This document shows positions 8,537 through 17,519 of a stretch of DNA of 64,000 nucleotides, in pieces (positions within the stretch are counted from its first letter, which is position 1; every line of letters starts with the position of its first letter). The notes beneath the pieces were generated by a model. It was given only the letters and a program-made list of their open reading frames with translations. It was not told the DNA's origin and ran no database searches. The position numbers were made by a program, and so were the translations under genes. The stretch lies in the NCBI RefSeq assembly GCF_000067205.1, contig NC_010170.1:3348001-3412000 (forward strand). The letters are read 5' to 3'. Origin of the DNA: Bordetella petrii (GTDB lineage: Bacteria; Pseudomonadota; Gammaproteobacteria; Burkholderiales; Burkholderiaceae_B).

Positions 8537-9646
8537 ATGAAAAAGACGCTGCTCGCCGCTGCCCTGCTGGCCGGTTTCGCAGGTGCTGCCCAGGCTGAGA
8601 CGTCGGTCACTCTCTATGGTGTCATTGACACCGGCATCGGCTACAACAAAATCAAGGGCGATGGATACGACGGCAGCCGCATCGGCATGATCAACGGCAT
8701 CCAGGCCGGCTCGCGCTGGGGCCTGCGTGGCTCGGAAGACCTGGGCGACGGCCTGCGCGCGGTGTTCCAGCTCGAAAGCGGCTTCGACTCCGGCAACGGC
8801 AATCGCGCCCAGGGCGGCCGCCTGTTCGGCCGGCAAGCCACCATCGGCCTGGCCAACGACAGCTGGGGCATTCTGGAATTCGGCCGCCAGACCAACATGG
8901 CCTCGAAGTACCTGGCCGACATCGATCCTTTCTACACCAGCTACACGCAGGCCAACCTGGGCCTGGGCGCGAGTTCGGCCAACACCAGCCGCTGGGACAA
9001 CATGGTGATGTACCGCACGCCCTCGGTGAACGGTTTCGAACTGGGCGTAGGCTATTCGTTCAATGTGGATGACGGCAATGCCGACCAGACCGGCTTTCGC
9101 ACCGCCGACAACACCCGCGGCATCACCGCCGGCCTGCGTTACCTGAACGGCCCGTTGAACATCACGCTGACCTACGACCAGCTCAACGGCAGCAACAGCA
9201 GCTCGCAGATCGATCACGACGCCACGCCGCGCCAATACGCCGCCGGCGTGTCGTACGACTTCGAAGTGGTGAAGCTGGCGGCCGCCTACGCGCGCACCAC
9301 CGACGGCTGGTTCACCGGCCAGGACCTGCCGTCCGGCACGCCCTACAGCAATGAATTCGGCAGCAACCGCTTCGTGGACGGCTTCAAGGCCAACGCCTAC
9401 ATGGTGGGCGGCACCGTGCCCATCGGCGGCGCCAGCAGCGTGTTCGCCTCGTGGCAGCGCGTCGACCCCTCCAACGACCGGCTGACTGGCGGCGATTCCA
9501 CCATGAACGTCTGGAGCCTCGGCTACACCTACGACCTGTCCAAGCGCACCAACCTGTACGCTTACGGCTCGTACGGTAAAGACTATGCCTTCATCGATGG
9601 CCTGAAGAGCACGGCCGCAGGCGTGGGCATCCGCCACCAGTTCTAA
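8537..9646 (+). CDS. Gram-negative trimeric porin
   Basis: 369 residues. Signal peptide 1-20 (cleavage AQA-E), then the hallmark ETSVTLYGVIDTGIGY start of burkholderial/neisserial general porins, the motif SRWGLRGSEDLGDGLRAVFQLE near residue 60, repeated amphipathic beta-strands, and the C-terminal aromatic IRHQF recognised by the BAM machinery. It forms an outer-membrane trimer that passes small hydrophilic solutes. The ATG at 8537 follows ACGGAGATC, a good ribosome site; the frame is open far upstream, but that part is not signal-peptide-like. It is a single-gene unit with a strong terminator downstream. Confidence 0.95.
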   Translation: MKKTLLAAALLAGFAGAAQAETSVTLYGVIDTGIGYNKIKGDGYDGSRIGMINGIQAGSRWGLRGSEDLGDGLRAVFQLESGFDSGNGNRAQGGRLFGRQATIGLANDSWGILEFGRQTNMASKYLADIDPFYTSYTQANLGLGASSANTSRWDNMVMYRTPSVNGFELGVGYSFNVDDGNADQTGFRTADNTRGITAGLRYLNGPLNITLTYDQLNGSNSSSQIDHDATPRQYAAGVSYDFEVVKLAAAYARTTDGWFTGQDLPSGTPYSNEFGSNRFVDGFKANAYMVGGTVPIGGASSVFASWQRVDPSNDRLTGGDSTMNVWSLGYTYDLSKRTNLYAYGSYGKDYAFIDGLKSTAAGVGIRHQF

Positions 9647-9652
9647 AGGCGG

Positions 9653-9683
9653 CCCGGCCGGCGGCGGACCGCCGCCGGCCGGG
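9653..9683. terminator. bidirectional terminator hairpin
   Basis: Perfect 15-bp inverted repeat, CCCGGCCGGCGGCGG at 9653-9667 and its complement at 9669-9683, with one central base, exactly in the 40 bp between the convergent porin and TonB receptor genes. No T-run follows on either strand, so it would act by stem strength or with Rho. Confidence 0.7.
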
Positions 9684-9686
9684 GCT

Positions 9687-11897
9687 TCAATACTGGTATT
9701 TCAACGTCAGCATCGCATTGCGCGGCGCGCCGTAGAAGCCCTGGTTGTAGAAGCCCATCTGCGTGTAGTACTTCTTGTCGGCCAGGTTGTTGATATGCAA
9801 CGTGGCCGACAACTGCCGGTCGAACTCATAGCGCGCCATCAGGTTGATCAGCGCATACGAGCCCTGCCCCACTTCGGTCTCGCCTTGGGGGCCGATCGCG
9901 TCCGAGAACGTGCGGCTCTGCCAGCTCACGCCGCCCCCCACCATCAGGCGCCGCCATGCGCCGGGCAGCCGGTAGGTGGTGAACAGCTTGAACATCGAGC
10001 GCGGCGCGGTAGTGTTCACAGGCTTGCCGTCGGCGTCTTCGGCAATGTAATGGGTATAGCCGGCGAACATGTTCCAGCCGCGCGCCACCTCGCCCGCCAG
10101 CTCGAGCTCGAAACCGCGGGTGCGGGTGCCCTGCGCGGCATAGTAGGCCTGCGAGCCATCGGGCAACAGCCGGCCCACGTCCACCTGCGCCAGGTTGTCC
10201 TGCTTCACCTCGAACACGGCGGCCGATGCGTTCAGGCGTCCCTGCATGAACTCGCCCTTCAAGCCCACCTCGTAGTTCTTGCCCTCGACCGGGTCCAGGT
10301 ACTTGCCGCTCGCGTCGCGGTAGCTTTGCGGCTTGAAGATCTCGGTATAGCTTGCGTAGACTGAGTATGTGTCGTTCAGGTCGTAGATCAGGCCCACATA
10401 CGGCGTGACCACGTTGTCGTGGTCGTAGCTGTATTCGGCGCCCCATGAATATTGGTCTGTCTTCCAGTTGCTCACGCGCGCGCCGGCAATCAACGTCAGG
10501 GGGTCGGCCAGCGAAAAGCGCGCCGCCGCGTAAGCCCCGGTCTGGCGGGTCTTGGCGCGGTCGCCGCCGGTGGCGGTGTCCGACCAGCGCGGCTCGGGGT
10601 AAGAGCCGTTCCAATCGTAAAAGTTGCCCACCGGCACGGCCGCGTCCAGCGGCGGGTAATTGTCGTTAACCACGCGCTGGTGGTTGCCGGTAAAGCCCAG
10701 CACCAGTTCATGACGCCGCCCCGCCAACTGGAACGGGCCGGTGGCGTACAGGTCGACCGTGTTCTGCTGGCGGTTGCCCACATAATGCGCCAGCGCGCCG
10801 CCCTTCATGCCCAGGCCGGTGGCGCGGTCGGGATACCCGGTCAGCCACAGCAGCCTGGCGTCGTAGTCGTTCTCCGCATGAGAAAACGTGCCGCGTGCCA
10901 TCCAGCCGTTGGCGAAGCGGTGCTCCAGCGTGGCGAACAGGGTCCTGGATTCGGTTTCCCACTCCGACCAGTCGGCCGCCGTGGTGACCGACCGCCGGAA
11001 ATCGGTGCGCGAGCCATCGCTGTAGAACAACGGGAAGCCGCCCCAGGTCGTGCCGGTGGGCCGGGTTTGCTGGTAGTCCGTACCCAGCGTCAGCAGCGTG
11101 TTAGACGTAATGTCGGCCTCGATCACGCCATAGAACACATTGCGCTTTTGCTGGTACAGGTCGATATACGATTTCTTGTCTTGATAGGCGGCCGACACCC
11201 GGCCGCGGATACGGCCATCCGCCGTCAGCGGCGTGGATATGTCGGCCTCGCCACGGTAGAAATCCCACGAGCCCACCGTGACGCCGGCCGAGGCCGCAAA
11301 CCCCTGCAAGGGCCGCTTGCGCACGAGATTGATGGCGGCCGACGGTTCGCCCGCACCGGTCATCAGGCCCGTGGCGCCGCGAACCACTTCGACGCGATCG
11401 TAAATTGCCGTGTCCAGAGCGCTGTCGCCAAAAGCGTAAGCGCCCTCGATATTGGTGGGCACGCCGTCATACATGAAATTGTCGATCGCGAATCCGCGCG
11501 CCGAAAAGCTGACGCGGTCGCTGTCCAGCTGGCGCGACGAAATCCCCGGCGTGGCATCCAGCACATCGCGCACCGACAGCAGGGCCTGGTCGTCCATGTG
11601 CTGGCGTGTGATCACCGAGAACGACTGTGGCGTCTCGCGCGGGGACAGCCGCAGTTTGGTGGCGGTGCTGGTCACGCCGACGGTGTACGAGTCAGTGCCT
11701 TCGGTGACGCTACTCAGCCCCTCACCGGTGACAGTGACTGCCGGCAGGGCTTGCACCGGCTCGTTGTTTGGCGTGGCGTCAGCCGGCGCCTCGGCGGCGA
11801 GCGCCGCCGCAGGCAGGTTGCCCAGAGCCAGGGCCAGCGCGGCGGCCGGCAGGCGGGCGCGGCCCGTGGCCCGGCCAGCGGGAAAAGCTTGCAACAT
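9687..11897 (-). CDS. TonB-dependent siderophore receptor (FpvA-like class)
   Basis: 736 residues. Signal peptide ends near residue 34 (AALA-AEA), TonB-box-like LPAVTVTGEG at about 49-58, plug domain about 85-210 with TPQSFSVITRQHMDD, VLDATPGIS, YDGVPTNIEG, RVEVVRGATGLMTGAGEPSAAINLVRKRP, then a 22-strand-type barrel ending LTLKYQY. The SPRETPQSFSVIT and GAGEPSAAINLVRKRP segments are typical of ferric-siderophore receptors of the FpvA/FoxA class. It imports a ferric siderophore across the outer membrane. A Fur-like box lies about 155 bp upstream. No ECF sigma/anti-sigma pair is adjacent. Which siderophore cannot be said. Confidence 0.92.
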   Translation of the reverse strand: MLQAFPAGRATGRARLPAAALALALGNLPAAALAAEAPADATPNNEPVQALPAVTVTGEGLSSVTEGTDSYTVGVTSTATKLRLSPRETPQSFSVITRQHMDDQALLSVRDVLDATPGISSRQLDSDRVSFSARGFAIDNFMYDGVPTNIEGAYAFGDSALDTAIYDRVEVVRGATGLMTGAGEPSAAINLVRKRPLQGFAASAGVTVGSWDFYRGEADISTPLTADGRIRGRVSAAYQDKKSYIDLYQQKRNVFYGVIEADITSNTLLTLGTDYQQTRPTGTTWGGFPLFYSDGSRTDFRRSVTTAADWSEWETESRTLFATLEHRFANGWMARGTFSHAENDYDARLLWLTGYPDRATGLGMKGGALAHYVGNRQQNTVDLYATGPFQLAGRRHELVLGFTGNHQRVVNDNYPPLDAAVPVGNFYDWNGSYPEPRWSDTATGGDRAKTRQTGAYAAARFSLADPLTLIAGARVSNWKTDQYSWGAEYSYDHDNVVTPYVGLIYDLNDTYSVYASYTEIFKPQSYRDASGKYLDPVEGKNYEVGLKGEFMQGRLNASAAVFEVKQDNLAQVDVGRLLPDGSQAYYAAQGTRTRGFELELAGEVARGWNMFAGYTHYIAEDADGKPVNTTAPRSMFKLFTTYRLPGAWRRLMVGGGVSWQSRTFSDAIGPQGETEVGQGSYALINLMARYEFDRQLSATLHINNLADKKYYTQMGFYNQGFYGAPRNAMLTLKYQY

Positions 11898-12051
11898 GAT
11901 GACGGGTTCCTCGTTCTTTGAGCGTTGTTCTGGGCGCGGGCAGGCCCGCGCCTACAGAAAAACGCCCGGCGCGCAGCCCGGCCAGGAGGGGCCGGCAGGC
12001 GGGTTCCGGTCATCGTGGAGGTTGTCATCTACTGATACGGCAACCATTAAA

Positions 12052-12070
12052 TGATAATGGTTTTCATTAT
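12052..12070. promoter_or_regulatory. Fur box-like operator
   Basis: TGATAATGGTTTTCATTAT matches the 19-bp Fur consensus (GATAATGATAATCATTATC) at about 15 of 19 positions when aligned from the first GATAAT. It is upstream of the minus-strand siderophore receptor in an unusually AT-rich patch. Iron-dependent repression is expected from known Fur biology. Confidence 0.75.
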
Positions 12071-12095
12071 ATGTTGAAACAATAGCGCCCGCACA

Positions 12096-12115
12096 TTATT
12101 GACAATGTTATTGAC
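12096..12115. promoter_or_regulatory. direct repeat TTATTGAC x2, candidate activator/repressor site
   Basis: TTATTGAC occurs at 12096-12103 and again at 12108-12115, a 12-bp period close to one helical turn, about 60 bp before the amidohydrolase start. It overlaps the likely promoter of the amidohydrolase-MFS unit and could be bound by the GntR protein encoded at 14415-15107. No direct evidence beyond position and repeat. Confidence 0.3.
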
Positions 12116-12173
12116 GATATAAGCCGGGCAGGCGTAACCTCGCCCCACTCAACGACCAAGCGAGCCCGCCCCC

Positions 12174-13067
12174 ATGACGCAACCCACGGAAACCCCGCCG
12201 ATCGACCACACGCTCTGCCTGGGCCCCCTGCCCGACGTCGCTGCCGCCACGTTTAAGGTGCCGGACGGCGCCTGCGATACGCATGCCCACGTCATCGGCG
12301 ACGGCGTGCGCTATCCGTACGTGGAAAACCGCAGCTACACGCCGCCGCCCGCGCCCGAAGAAAAATACCTGGCGATGCTGGCCGCCTGCGGCATGAGCCG
12401 CGGCGTGCTGGTGCAGGTCAGCGTGCACGGCACCGACAACCGCTACATGCTGGACGTACTGGGCCGGCACCCCGACACTTTGCGCGGCGTGGCGGTGGTG
12501 AACCCGGACGTCACCGACCGCGAGCTGGGCGCCATGCATGCCGCCGGCGTGCGCGGCGTGCGCTTTAACGTGCTGTTTGGCGGCGGTGTCGGCCTGGACG
12601 CGCTCGACCATCTGGCCCCGCGCATCGCGCGGCTGGGCTGGCATGCGCAGTTCCTGATGGACGTGCGTCAACTGCCCGCCCTGATGCCGCGCCTGGCCAG
12701 GCTGCCCGTGCCCTGCGTGTTCGATCACATGGGGCACATGCCCGTGGCCGAAGGCCAGCAGCATCCCGGCTTCCAGGCCCTGCTGCATGGCGTCAAGGAA
12801 TACGGATGGTGGGCCAAGCTGTCCGGCGCCTACCGCATCAGCGACCAGTTCGACCATTTCGACGACGTCACGCCGTGGGCGCAGGCGCTGATCGAAGCCG
12901 CGCCGGACCGCATGGTGTGGGGCAGCGACTGGCCCCACGTCGCCATTTCCCGCATGCCCGACACCGGCGTGCTGCGCAACCTGCTGCCCAAATGGGCGCC
13001 CACCGAGGCCATGCGCCGGCGCATCCTGGTAGACAACCCGCAAGCCCTGTACGACTTCCCCAAGTGA
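12174..13067 (+). CDS. amidohydrolase-family (LigI-like) hydrolase
   Basis: 297 residues of the amidohydrolase-2 TIM-barrel family. Metal/catalytic motifs: DTHAHV with H37 and H39, FDHMGHMP with H185 and H188, and GSDWPH with the catalytic Asp at 252. The overall shape and the terminal NPQALYDF match 2-pyrone-4,6-dicarboxylate lactonase (LigI) and related lactonases/decarboxylases of carboxylic-acid catabolism. It is cytoplasmic, with no signal peptide. It is followed 74 bp later by an MFS importer and then by a convergent GntR regulator, so it probably hydrolyses a compound brought in by that transporter. The exact substrate is not readable. Confidence 0.85.
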   Translation: MTQPTETPPIDHTLCLGPLPDVAAATFKVPDGACDTHAHVIGDGVRYPYVENRSYTPPPAPEEKYLAMLAACGMSRGVLVQVSVHGTDNRYMLDVLGRHPDTLRGVAVVNPDVTDRELGAMHAAGVRGVRFNVLFGGGVGLDALDHLAPRIARLGWHAQFLMDVRQLPALMPRLARLPVPCVFDHMGHMPVAEGQQHPGFQALLHGVKEYGWWAKLSGAYRISDQFDHFDDVTPWAQALIEAAPDRMVWGSDWPHVAISRMPDTGVLRNLLPKWAPTEAMRRRILVDNPQALYDFPK

Positions 13068-13141
13068 AACGTTACCCCCGCGGCGCCGCGCGCGCCCGCG
13101 CGGCAAAACACTGACAACAACATCGTCAACGGAGACACGAC

Positions 13142-14389
13142 ATGAGCTGGTTCCGCGAGCTTACGCCTACGGGCAAGCGCACTTTCTACGCCTCGTTCCT
13201 GGGCTGGACCATCGATGCACTGGACTACATGGTGTTCACCTTCGTGATCTCCACGCTGGTGACGCTGTGGGGCATAGACCGGGGCCAGGCCGGCATGCTG
13301 GGCACCGTCACGCTGCTGTTCTCGGCCATCGGGGGCTGGGGCGCCGGCATTCTGGCCGACCGCTACGGCCGCGTGCGCATCCTGCAGATCACCATTCTGT
13401 GGTTCTCGGTGTGCACGGTTGGCATTGGCTTCACCCAGAACTTCGAGCAGATATTCATTCTGCGCGCGTTGCAGGGCCTGGGTTTCGGCGGCGAATGGGC
13501 GGTGGGCTCGGTGCTGATGGGCGAAATCATCAAGTCGCAGCATCGCGCCCGCGCCGTGGGCACTGTGCAGAGCGGCTGGGCGGTGGGCTGGGGCGTCGCC
13601 GCCCTGCTGTACACCATTGCCTTCTCGGTGCTGCCCGAGCAATGGGCCTGGCGCAGCCTGTTCTGGGTGGGCGTGCTGCCCGCGCTGCTGGTGCTGTATA
13701 TCCGCAAGCACGTGCCTGAACCCGAAGTGTTCTCGCACGCGCGCAAACAGCCAACCGCCGACCGGCCCAAGGTATCGCCCTGGCTGATTTTCTCGCCCGC
13801 GCTGCTCAAGACCACGCTGCTGTCGGCCCTGCTGTGCACCGGCATCCAGGGTGGCTACTACGCGGTCACCACGTGGCTGCCCACCTACCTGAAAGTGGAA
13901 CGGCACCTGTCGGTGCTGAACACCGGCGGCTACCTGCTGGTGATCATCCTGGGGTCATTCTGCGGCTATATCGCCGGCGCGCACATGGCTGACCGCCTGG
14001 GGCGACGCATCAATTTCGTTATTTATTCGGTGCTGTCGGGCGTGTGCGTGTACGTGTACACCCAGGTGCCGCTGACTGATGAACAGATGCTGTTTCTGGG
14101 CTTTCCGCTGGGCTTTGCCGCCTCGGGGATTTTCGGCGGCCTGGGCGCCTACCTGACCGAACTGTTCCCGTCGGAGATCCGCGCCAACGGCCAGGGCTTT
14201 GCCTACAACTTCGGCCGCGGCATCGGCGCGCTGTTTCCCAGCCTGGTGGGCTACCTGAGCAACAGCATGGGCCTGGCCATGGCTATTGGCATCTTCGCGG
14301 GCGGCGCCTATACGGTCGTGCTGATCGCCACCCTGCTGCTGCCCGAGACCCGCGGCCGTGAACTGGCGAACCTGGCCACGGCCGACTGA
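13142..14389 (+). CDS. MFS transporter, metabolite:H+ symporter type
   Basis: 415 residues, 12 membrane helices. It carries GAGILADRYGRVRILQ between helices 2 and 3 and GLGFGGEWAVGSVLMGE in helix 4, the signature of the organic-acid/sugar symporter branch (ShiA, NanT and aromatic-acid relatives). It likely imports the organic acid degraded by the upstream amidohydrolase; ribosome site ACGGAGACACG precedes the ATG. The final helix ends in TLLLPETRGREL, the usual PETRG motif of MFS porters. Confidence 0.9.
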   Translation: MSWFRELTPTGKRTFYASFLGWTIDALDYMVFTFVISTLVTLWGIDRGQAGMLGTVTLLFSAIGGWGAGILADRYGRVRILQITILWFSVCTVGIGFTQNFEQIFILRALQGLGFGGEWAVGSVLMGEIIKSQHRARAVGTVQSGWAVGWGVAALLYTIAFSVLPEQWAWRSLFWVGVLPALLVLYIRKHVPEPEVFSHARKQPTADRPKVSPWLIFSPALLKTTLLSALLCTGIQGGYYAVTTWLPTYLKVERHLSVLNTGGYLLVIILGSFCGYIAGAHMADRLGRRINFVIYSVLSGVCVYVYTQVPLTDEQMLFLGFPLGFAASGIFGGLGAYLTELFPSEIRANGQGFAYNFGRGIGALFPSLVGYLSNSMGLAMAIGIFAGGAYTVVLIATLLLPETRGRELANLATAD

Positions 14390-14414
14390 AAACGCGCTCC
14401 CGACCCGCGCGCGC

Positions 14415-15107
14415 TCAGCCGCGCGGGTACAGGTGGCGGTTCATGGCCAGGTAGGCATCGCGCGACGGCGCCAGGTGCTCGCGGCACAGGCGGATCAGCG
14501 CGTCGCGCTCGCCGGCTTCCAGCGCCGCGATCATGGCCCAGTGTTCTTGCCGCGCGCGCTCACGGTACGAAGCATCGACCAGCGAGCTGAAACGGATGGC
14601 GTGCGTCTGGCGCGCATATTCCTGGATGGCTTTCTGCAACACGCCGTTCGCGCAGAAACCGAACAGCGCCTGGTGAAAGCGCTGGTTGGCATGGAACACC
14701 TCGCGCGGGTCGCCGGCCGCCACGGCGCGGTCGTGTTCGCGCTGGATATCGACCAGCTCGCGCAGCGACTGCGCCGGCAACGGGCACGGCAGCGTGCGCG
14801 CGGCCTCGGCTTCGAGCAGTTCGCGCAATTGATATAGCTCGGCCACTTCACGCGGCTCGAAGGCCCTGACCTCGCAGCCGATGTTCTTGCGCCGCTCGAC
14901 CAGGCCCCGTCGCGCCAGTTCTGCCAGCACCTCGCGCGCCGCATGGCGCTTGAAGCCGAAACGGCGGATCAGGTCGTCTTCGATCAGGCGTTCGCGCGGA
15001 TGCAGGCTGCCCAGGACGATGTCTTCTTCGAGCACGCGCACGGCGTCCGCGATGCCGGAGGCTTCGGCGGGCATGGTGGGCGGCGGATCGGACAAGACCT
15101 GGGACAT
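14415..15107 (-). CDS. GntR-family regulator, FadR/FCD subfamily
   Basis: 230 residues from ATG 15107 (a TTG at 15116 would add three). The N-terminal winged helix spans about 15-85 (LHPRERLIEDDLIRRFGFKRHAAREVLAEL), and the FCD all-helical effector domain about 95-220 contains the metal/ligand residues of the family (FHANQRFHQALF, HWAMIAALEAGE). Such proteins repress catabolic operons until an organic acid binds. It is convergent with the amidohydrolase-MFS pair, 25 bp from its end, and most probably controls it. Confidence 0.88.
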   Translation of the reverse strand: MSQVLSDPPPTMPAEASGIADAVRVLEEDIVLGSLHPRERLIEDDLIRRFGFKRHAAREVLAELARRGLVERRKNIGCEVRAFEPREVAELYQLRELLEAEAARTLPCPLPAQSLRELVDIQREHDRAVAAGDPREVFHANQRFHQALFGFCANGVLQKAIQEYARQTHAIRFSSLVDASYRERARQEHWAMIAALEAGERDALIRLCREHLAPSRDAYLAMNRHLYPRG

Positions 15108-15170
15108 CGATGGCAAATAGGGCGGCAGGCCCGCGGCGGGGCCGAGACAGCCACTATATCAACAATCGAT

Positions 15171-16418
15171 TCAGCGTTGGGCCAGGGCCGCGGCGGCTGG
15201 CGCAGGCACGGTGGCGCGATCGTCGATGGGAAAATGCAGCAGCGCCGCCACCAGGCCGGCCAGCGCCGTGGCCGCCCATACCGGGGTATACGAGCCGGTC
15301 AGGTCGAACACCAGGCCGCCCAGCCAGGCGCCCAGGAACGAGCCCACCTGGTGACTGAGAAAGCAGACGCCGAACAACGTGCCCAGGTGGCGCGTGCCGA
15401 ACACCTTGGCCACCAGGCCGCTGGTCAAGGGCACCGTGCCCAGCCAGGTCAGCCCCATGACCGCCGCAAACAGCACTACCGACAGCGTGCTCTTGGGCAG
15501 CAGGAAAAAGGCCGCGATGGCCGCGCCGCGTATCAGGTACAACCAGCCCAGCACGAACTGCTGGCGATACTGCCCGCCCAGCCAGCCGCAGGCCCAACTG
15601 CCCGCCATGTTGAACAGGCCGATCAGCGCCAGGGCAGTCGCCCCCAGCCCGACCGGCATATGGCAAAGCAGCAGGTAGCCCGGCAGGTGCGTGGCAATGA
15701 ATGCCAGTTGGAACCCGCACGTAAAAAAGCCCAGCGTCAACAGGCAATAACCACGGTGCCGGCAGGCATGCAGCACAGCCTGCTTCAACGATAATGCCGG
15801 CTCTTGCGCGGTCGGCGCGCCCCCTTGCGCGGCCGGCCGGTCTAGCAGCATGCCCAGCGGCGCCACCAGCAGCATCAGCGCGGCCAGCCCCAACAACGAG
15901 GCCGACACGCCCGCGCTTTCGCGCAGCACTTGCGCAAAGGGCACCAGCGCCACCTGCCCCACCGAACCGCCCGCGCTGGCCAGGCCCAGCGCCATGCTGC
16001 GCCGCTGCGGCGTGGCGGCGCGCCCCACCGCGGCCAGCACCACGCCGAAGCTGGTGCAGCTGATACCTATGCCCACCAGCACGCCCATGCCGATGACCAG
16101 CAATACCGGCGATTGCGCGGCCGTGGCCAGCGCCAGCCCCGCCGCGAAGGCCGCGGCGCCGAAGGCCACCACCGGCGCCGATCCGTAGCGGTCGGCCGCC
16201 GCGCCGGCAAAGGGCTGCGCCGCGCCCCACACCAGGTTGTGCACGGCGATGGCGAATGCGATCTGCGTCACCGGCAGGCCGCGGTCGAACGAAAAGGGAT
16301 TGATGAACAGCCCGAATGTCTGCCGCGCGCCCATCGCGGCACTCAGTATCAGCGCCGCCGCGATGACCACCCCGACGACAGGGCGCGCCAGCGGATGCGC
16401 GGGATTTGCGGTTTGCAT
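15171..16418 (-). CDS. MFS transporter
   Basis: 415 residues, 12 hydrophobic helices, with AGAAADRYGSAPVV between helices 2 and 3 and GLASAGGSVGQVALVPFAQ later, the pattern of oxalate/formate and monocarboxylate-like MFS porters. The ATG at 16418 is preceded by AAAGGAGGTCGCC, a nearly perfect anti-16S match, suggesting strong translation. The LysR gene sits 97 bp upstream on the same strand and is its likely regulator. Substrate unknown. Confidence 0.88.
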   Translation of the reverse strand: MQTANPAHPLARPVVGVVIAAALILSAAMGARQTFGLFINPFSFDRGLPVTQIAFAIAVHNLVWGAAQPFAGAAADRYGSAPVVAFGAAAFAAGLALATAAQSPVLLVIGMGVLVGIGISCTSFGVVLAAVGRAATPQRRSMALGLASAGGSVGQVALVPFAQVLRESAGVSASLLGLAALMLLVAPLGMLLDRPAAQGGAPTAQEPALSLKQAVLHACRHRGYCLLTLGFFTCGFQLAFIATHLPGYLLLCHMPVGLGATALALIGLFNMAGSWACGWLGGQYRQQFVLGWLYLIRGAAIAAFFLLPKSTLSVVLFAAVMGLTWLGTVPLTSGLVAKVFGTRHLGTLFGVCFLSHQVGSFLGAWLGGLVFDLTGSYTPVWAATALAGLVAALLHFPIDDRATVPAPAAAALAQR

Positions 16419-16514
16419 GATGAGGCGACCTCCTTTGCCGGCATGGTGGCAGCGCGCGCCCGCGCCGGCAAAGGAAAAGATTTTGACGGCAGGTGAAATT
16501 GCTTCACCTGCCGC

Positions 16515-17420
16515 CTACCCCGCGAACGCCCTCGCCTCATCCACCACCCAATCGCGAAACGCCAGCAGCTCGCTGCGCCGCGCCACGCTTTCCGAGCCCA
16601 CCAGCCAGTAGGCCGTCTCCGCCGGGATTGCCGGCAGATCCAACGCCACCAGCGTACCGGCCGCCAGATCGCGGTTTACCAGCGGACGCCGGCCCAGCGC
16701 CACGCCCAGGCCCGCGGCCGCGGCTTCGAACGCCAGCTGGATCGTGTCAAAGCGCAGCCCGCCCGCCAGCGCAAGATCGTGCGGCGCCGCCGCGCCCGCC
16801 GCGTCCAGCCAGGCCTGCCAGTCTTCACTGGCCAGATCGACGTGGATCAGCGTGGCCTGGCGCAAATCGATGCGCCCGTCCGCCTGCGGCAGGGCGGCGC
16901 GGTACGCCGGGCTGCACACCGGCACCAGCTCTTCGCTGAACAAGCGCGTCCAGCTTGCCGACGGCACCACGCCGCGCGCCATGCGGATGGCGAAATCGAA
17001 GCCATCCACCGGAAAACCCACGTGCCGCTGGGACGTATCAAGCGAGATATGCACGTCGGGCCACCGCGCGCGAAACCCGTGCAGGCGCGGCAGCAGCCAG
17101 CGCGAGGCCAGCGTCGGCGCGCAGCTCACGGAAATGCCGCGGCCGTCCGGCCCGCCCGGCAGGCGCTGCGTGGCCGTGGCGATCAGCGACAACGCCTCGG
17201 ATACGTACAGCAGGTAATCGGCGCCTTCGGGCGTCAGCGACAACCCGCGCGGCCCGCGCACGAACAGGTCGACCCCCAGCGTCTGCTCCAGCCCCACGAT
17301 GCCATGGCTGACCGCGCTGGGCGTCACGTTAAGTTCGGCGGCAGCCAGCTTGAAGCTGCACAGCCGGCCGGCAGCTTCGAAAAAACGCAGGGCGGACAAA
17401 GGAGGAAGACGGCGCGGCAT
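16515..17420 (-). CDS. LysR-type regulator, GcvA-like
   Basis: 301 residues from ATG 17420, chosen because AAAGG lies 8 nt upstream and the protein then starts MPRRLPPLSALRFFEAAGR, the normal GcvA-branch N-terminus; the frame is open further to 17450. The winged helix-turn-helix covers 5-65 (FKLAAAELNVTPSAVSHGI), and the periplasmic-binding-protein-like effector domain about 95-295. It is on the same strand as, and just upstream of, the MFS gene, unlike the usual divergent LysR layout. It probably activates that transporter in response to its substrate. Confidence 0.9.
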   Translation of the reverse strand: MPRRLPPLSALRFFEAAGRLCSFKLAAAELNVTPSAVSHGIVGLEQTLGVDLFVRGPRGLSLTPEGADYLLYVSEALSLIATATQRLPGGPDGRGISVSCAPTLASRWLLPRLHGFRARWPDVHISLDTSQRHVGFPVDGFDFAIRMARGVVPSASWTRLFSEELVPVCSPAYRAALPQADGRIDLRQATLIHVDLASEDWQAWLDAAGAAAPHDLALAGGLRFDTIQLAFEAAAAGLGVALGRRPLVNRDLAAGTLVALDLPAIPAETAYWLVGSESVARRSELLAFRDWVVDEARAFAG

Positions 17421-17519
17421 GGCGTAGCCTTTGAACGAAGCCGGCGTCACTGACCGGCAATGGCGCTTAATGTAGCGGACCCGGACAAACGCCGCGCGGC
17501 GGACGCGGCGGCGCCGGCC

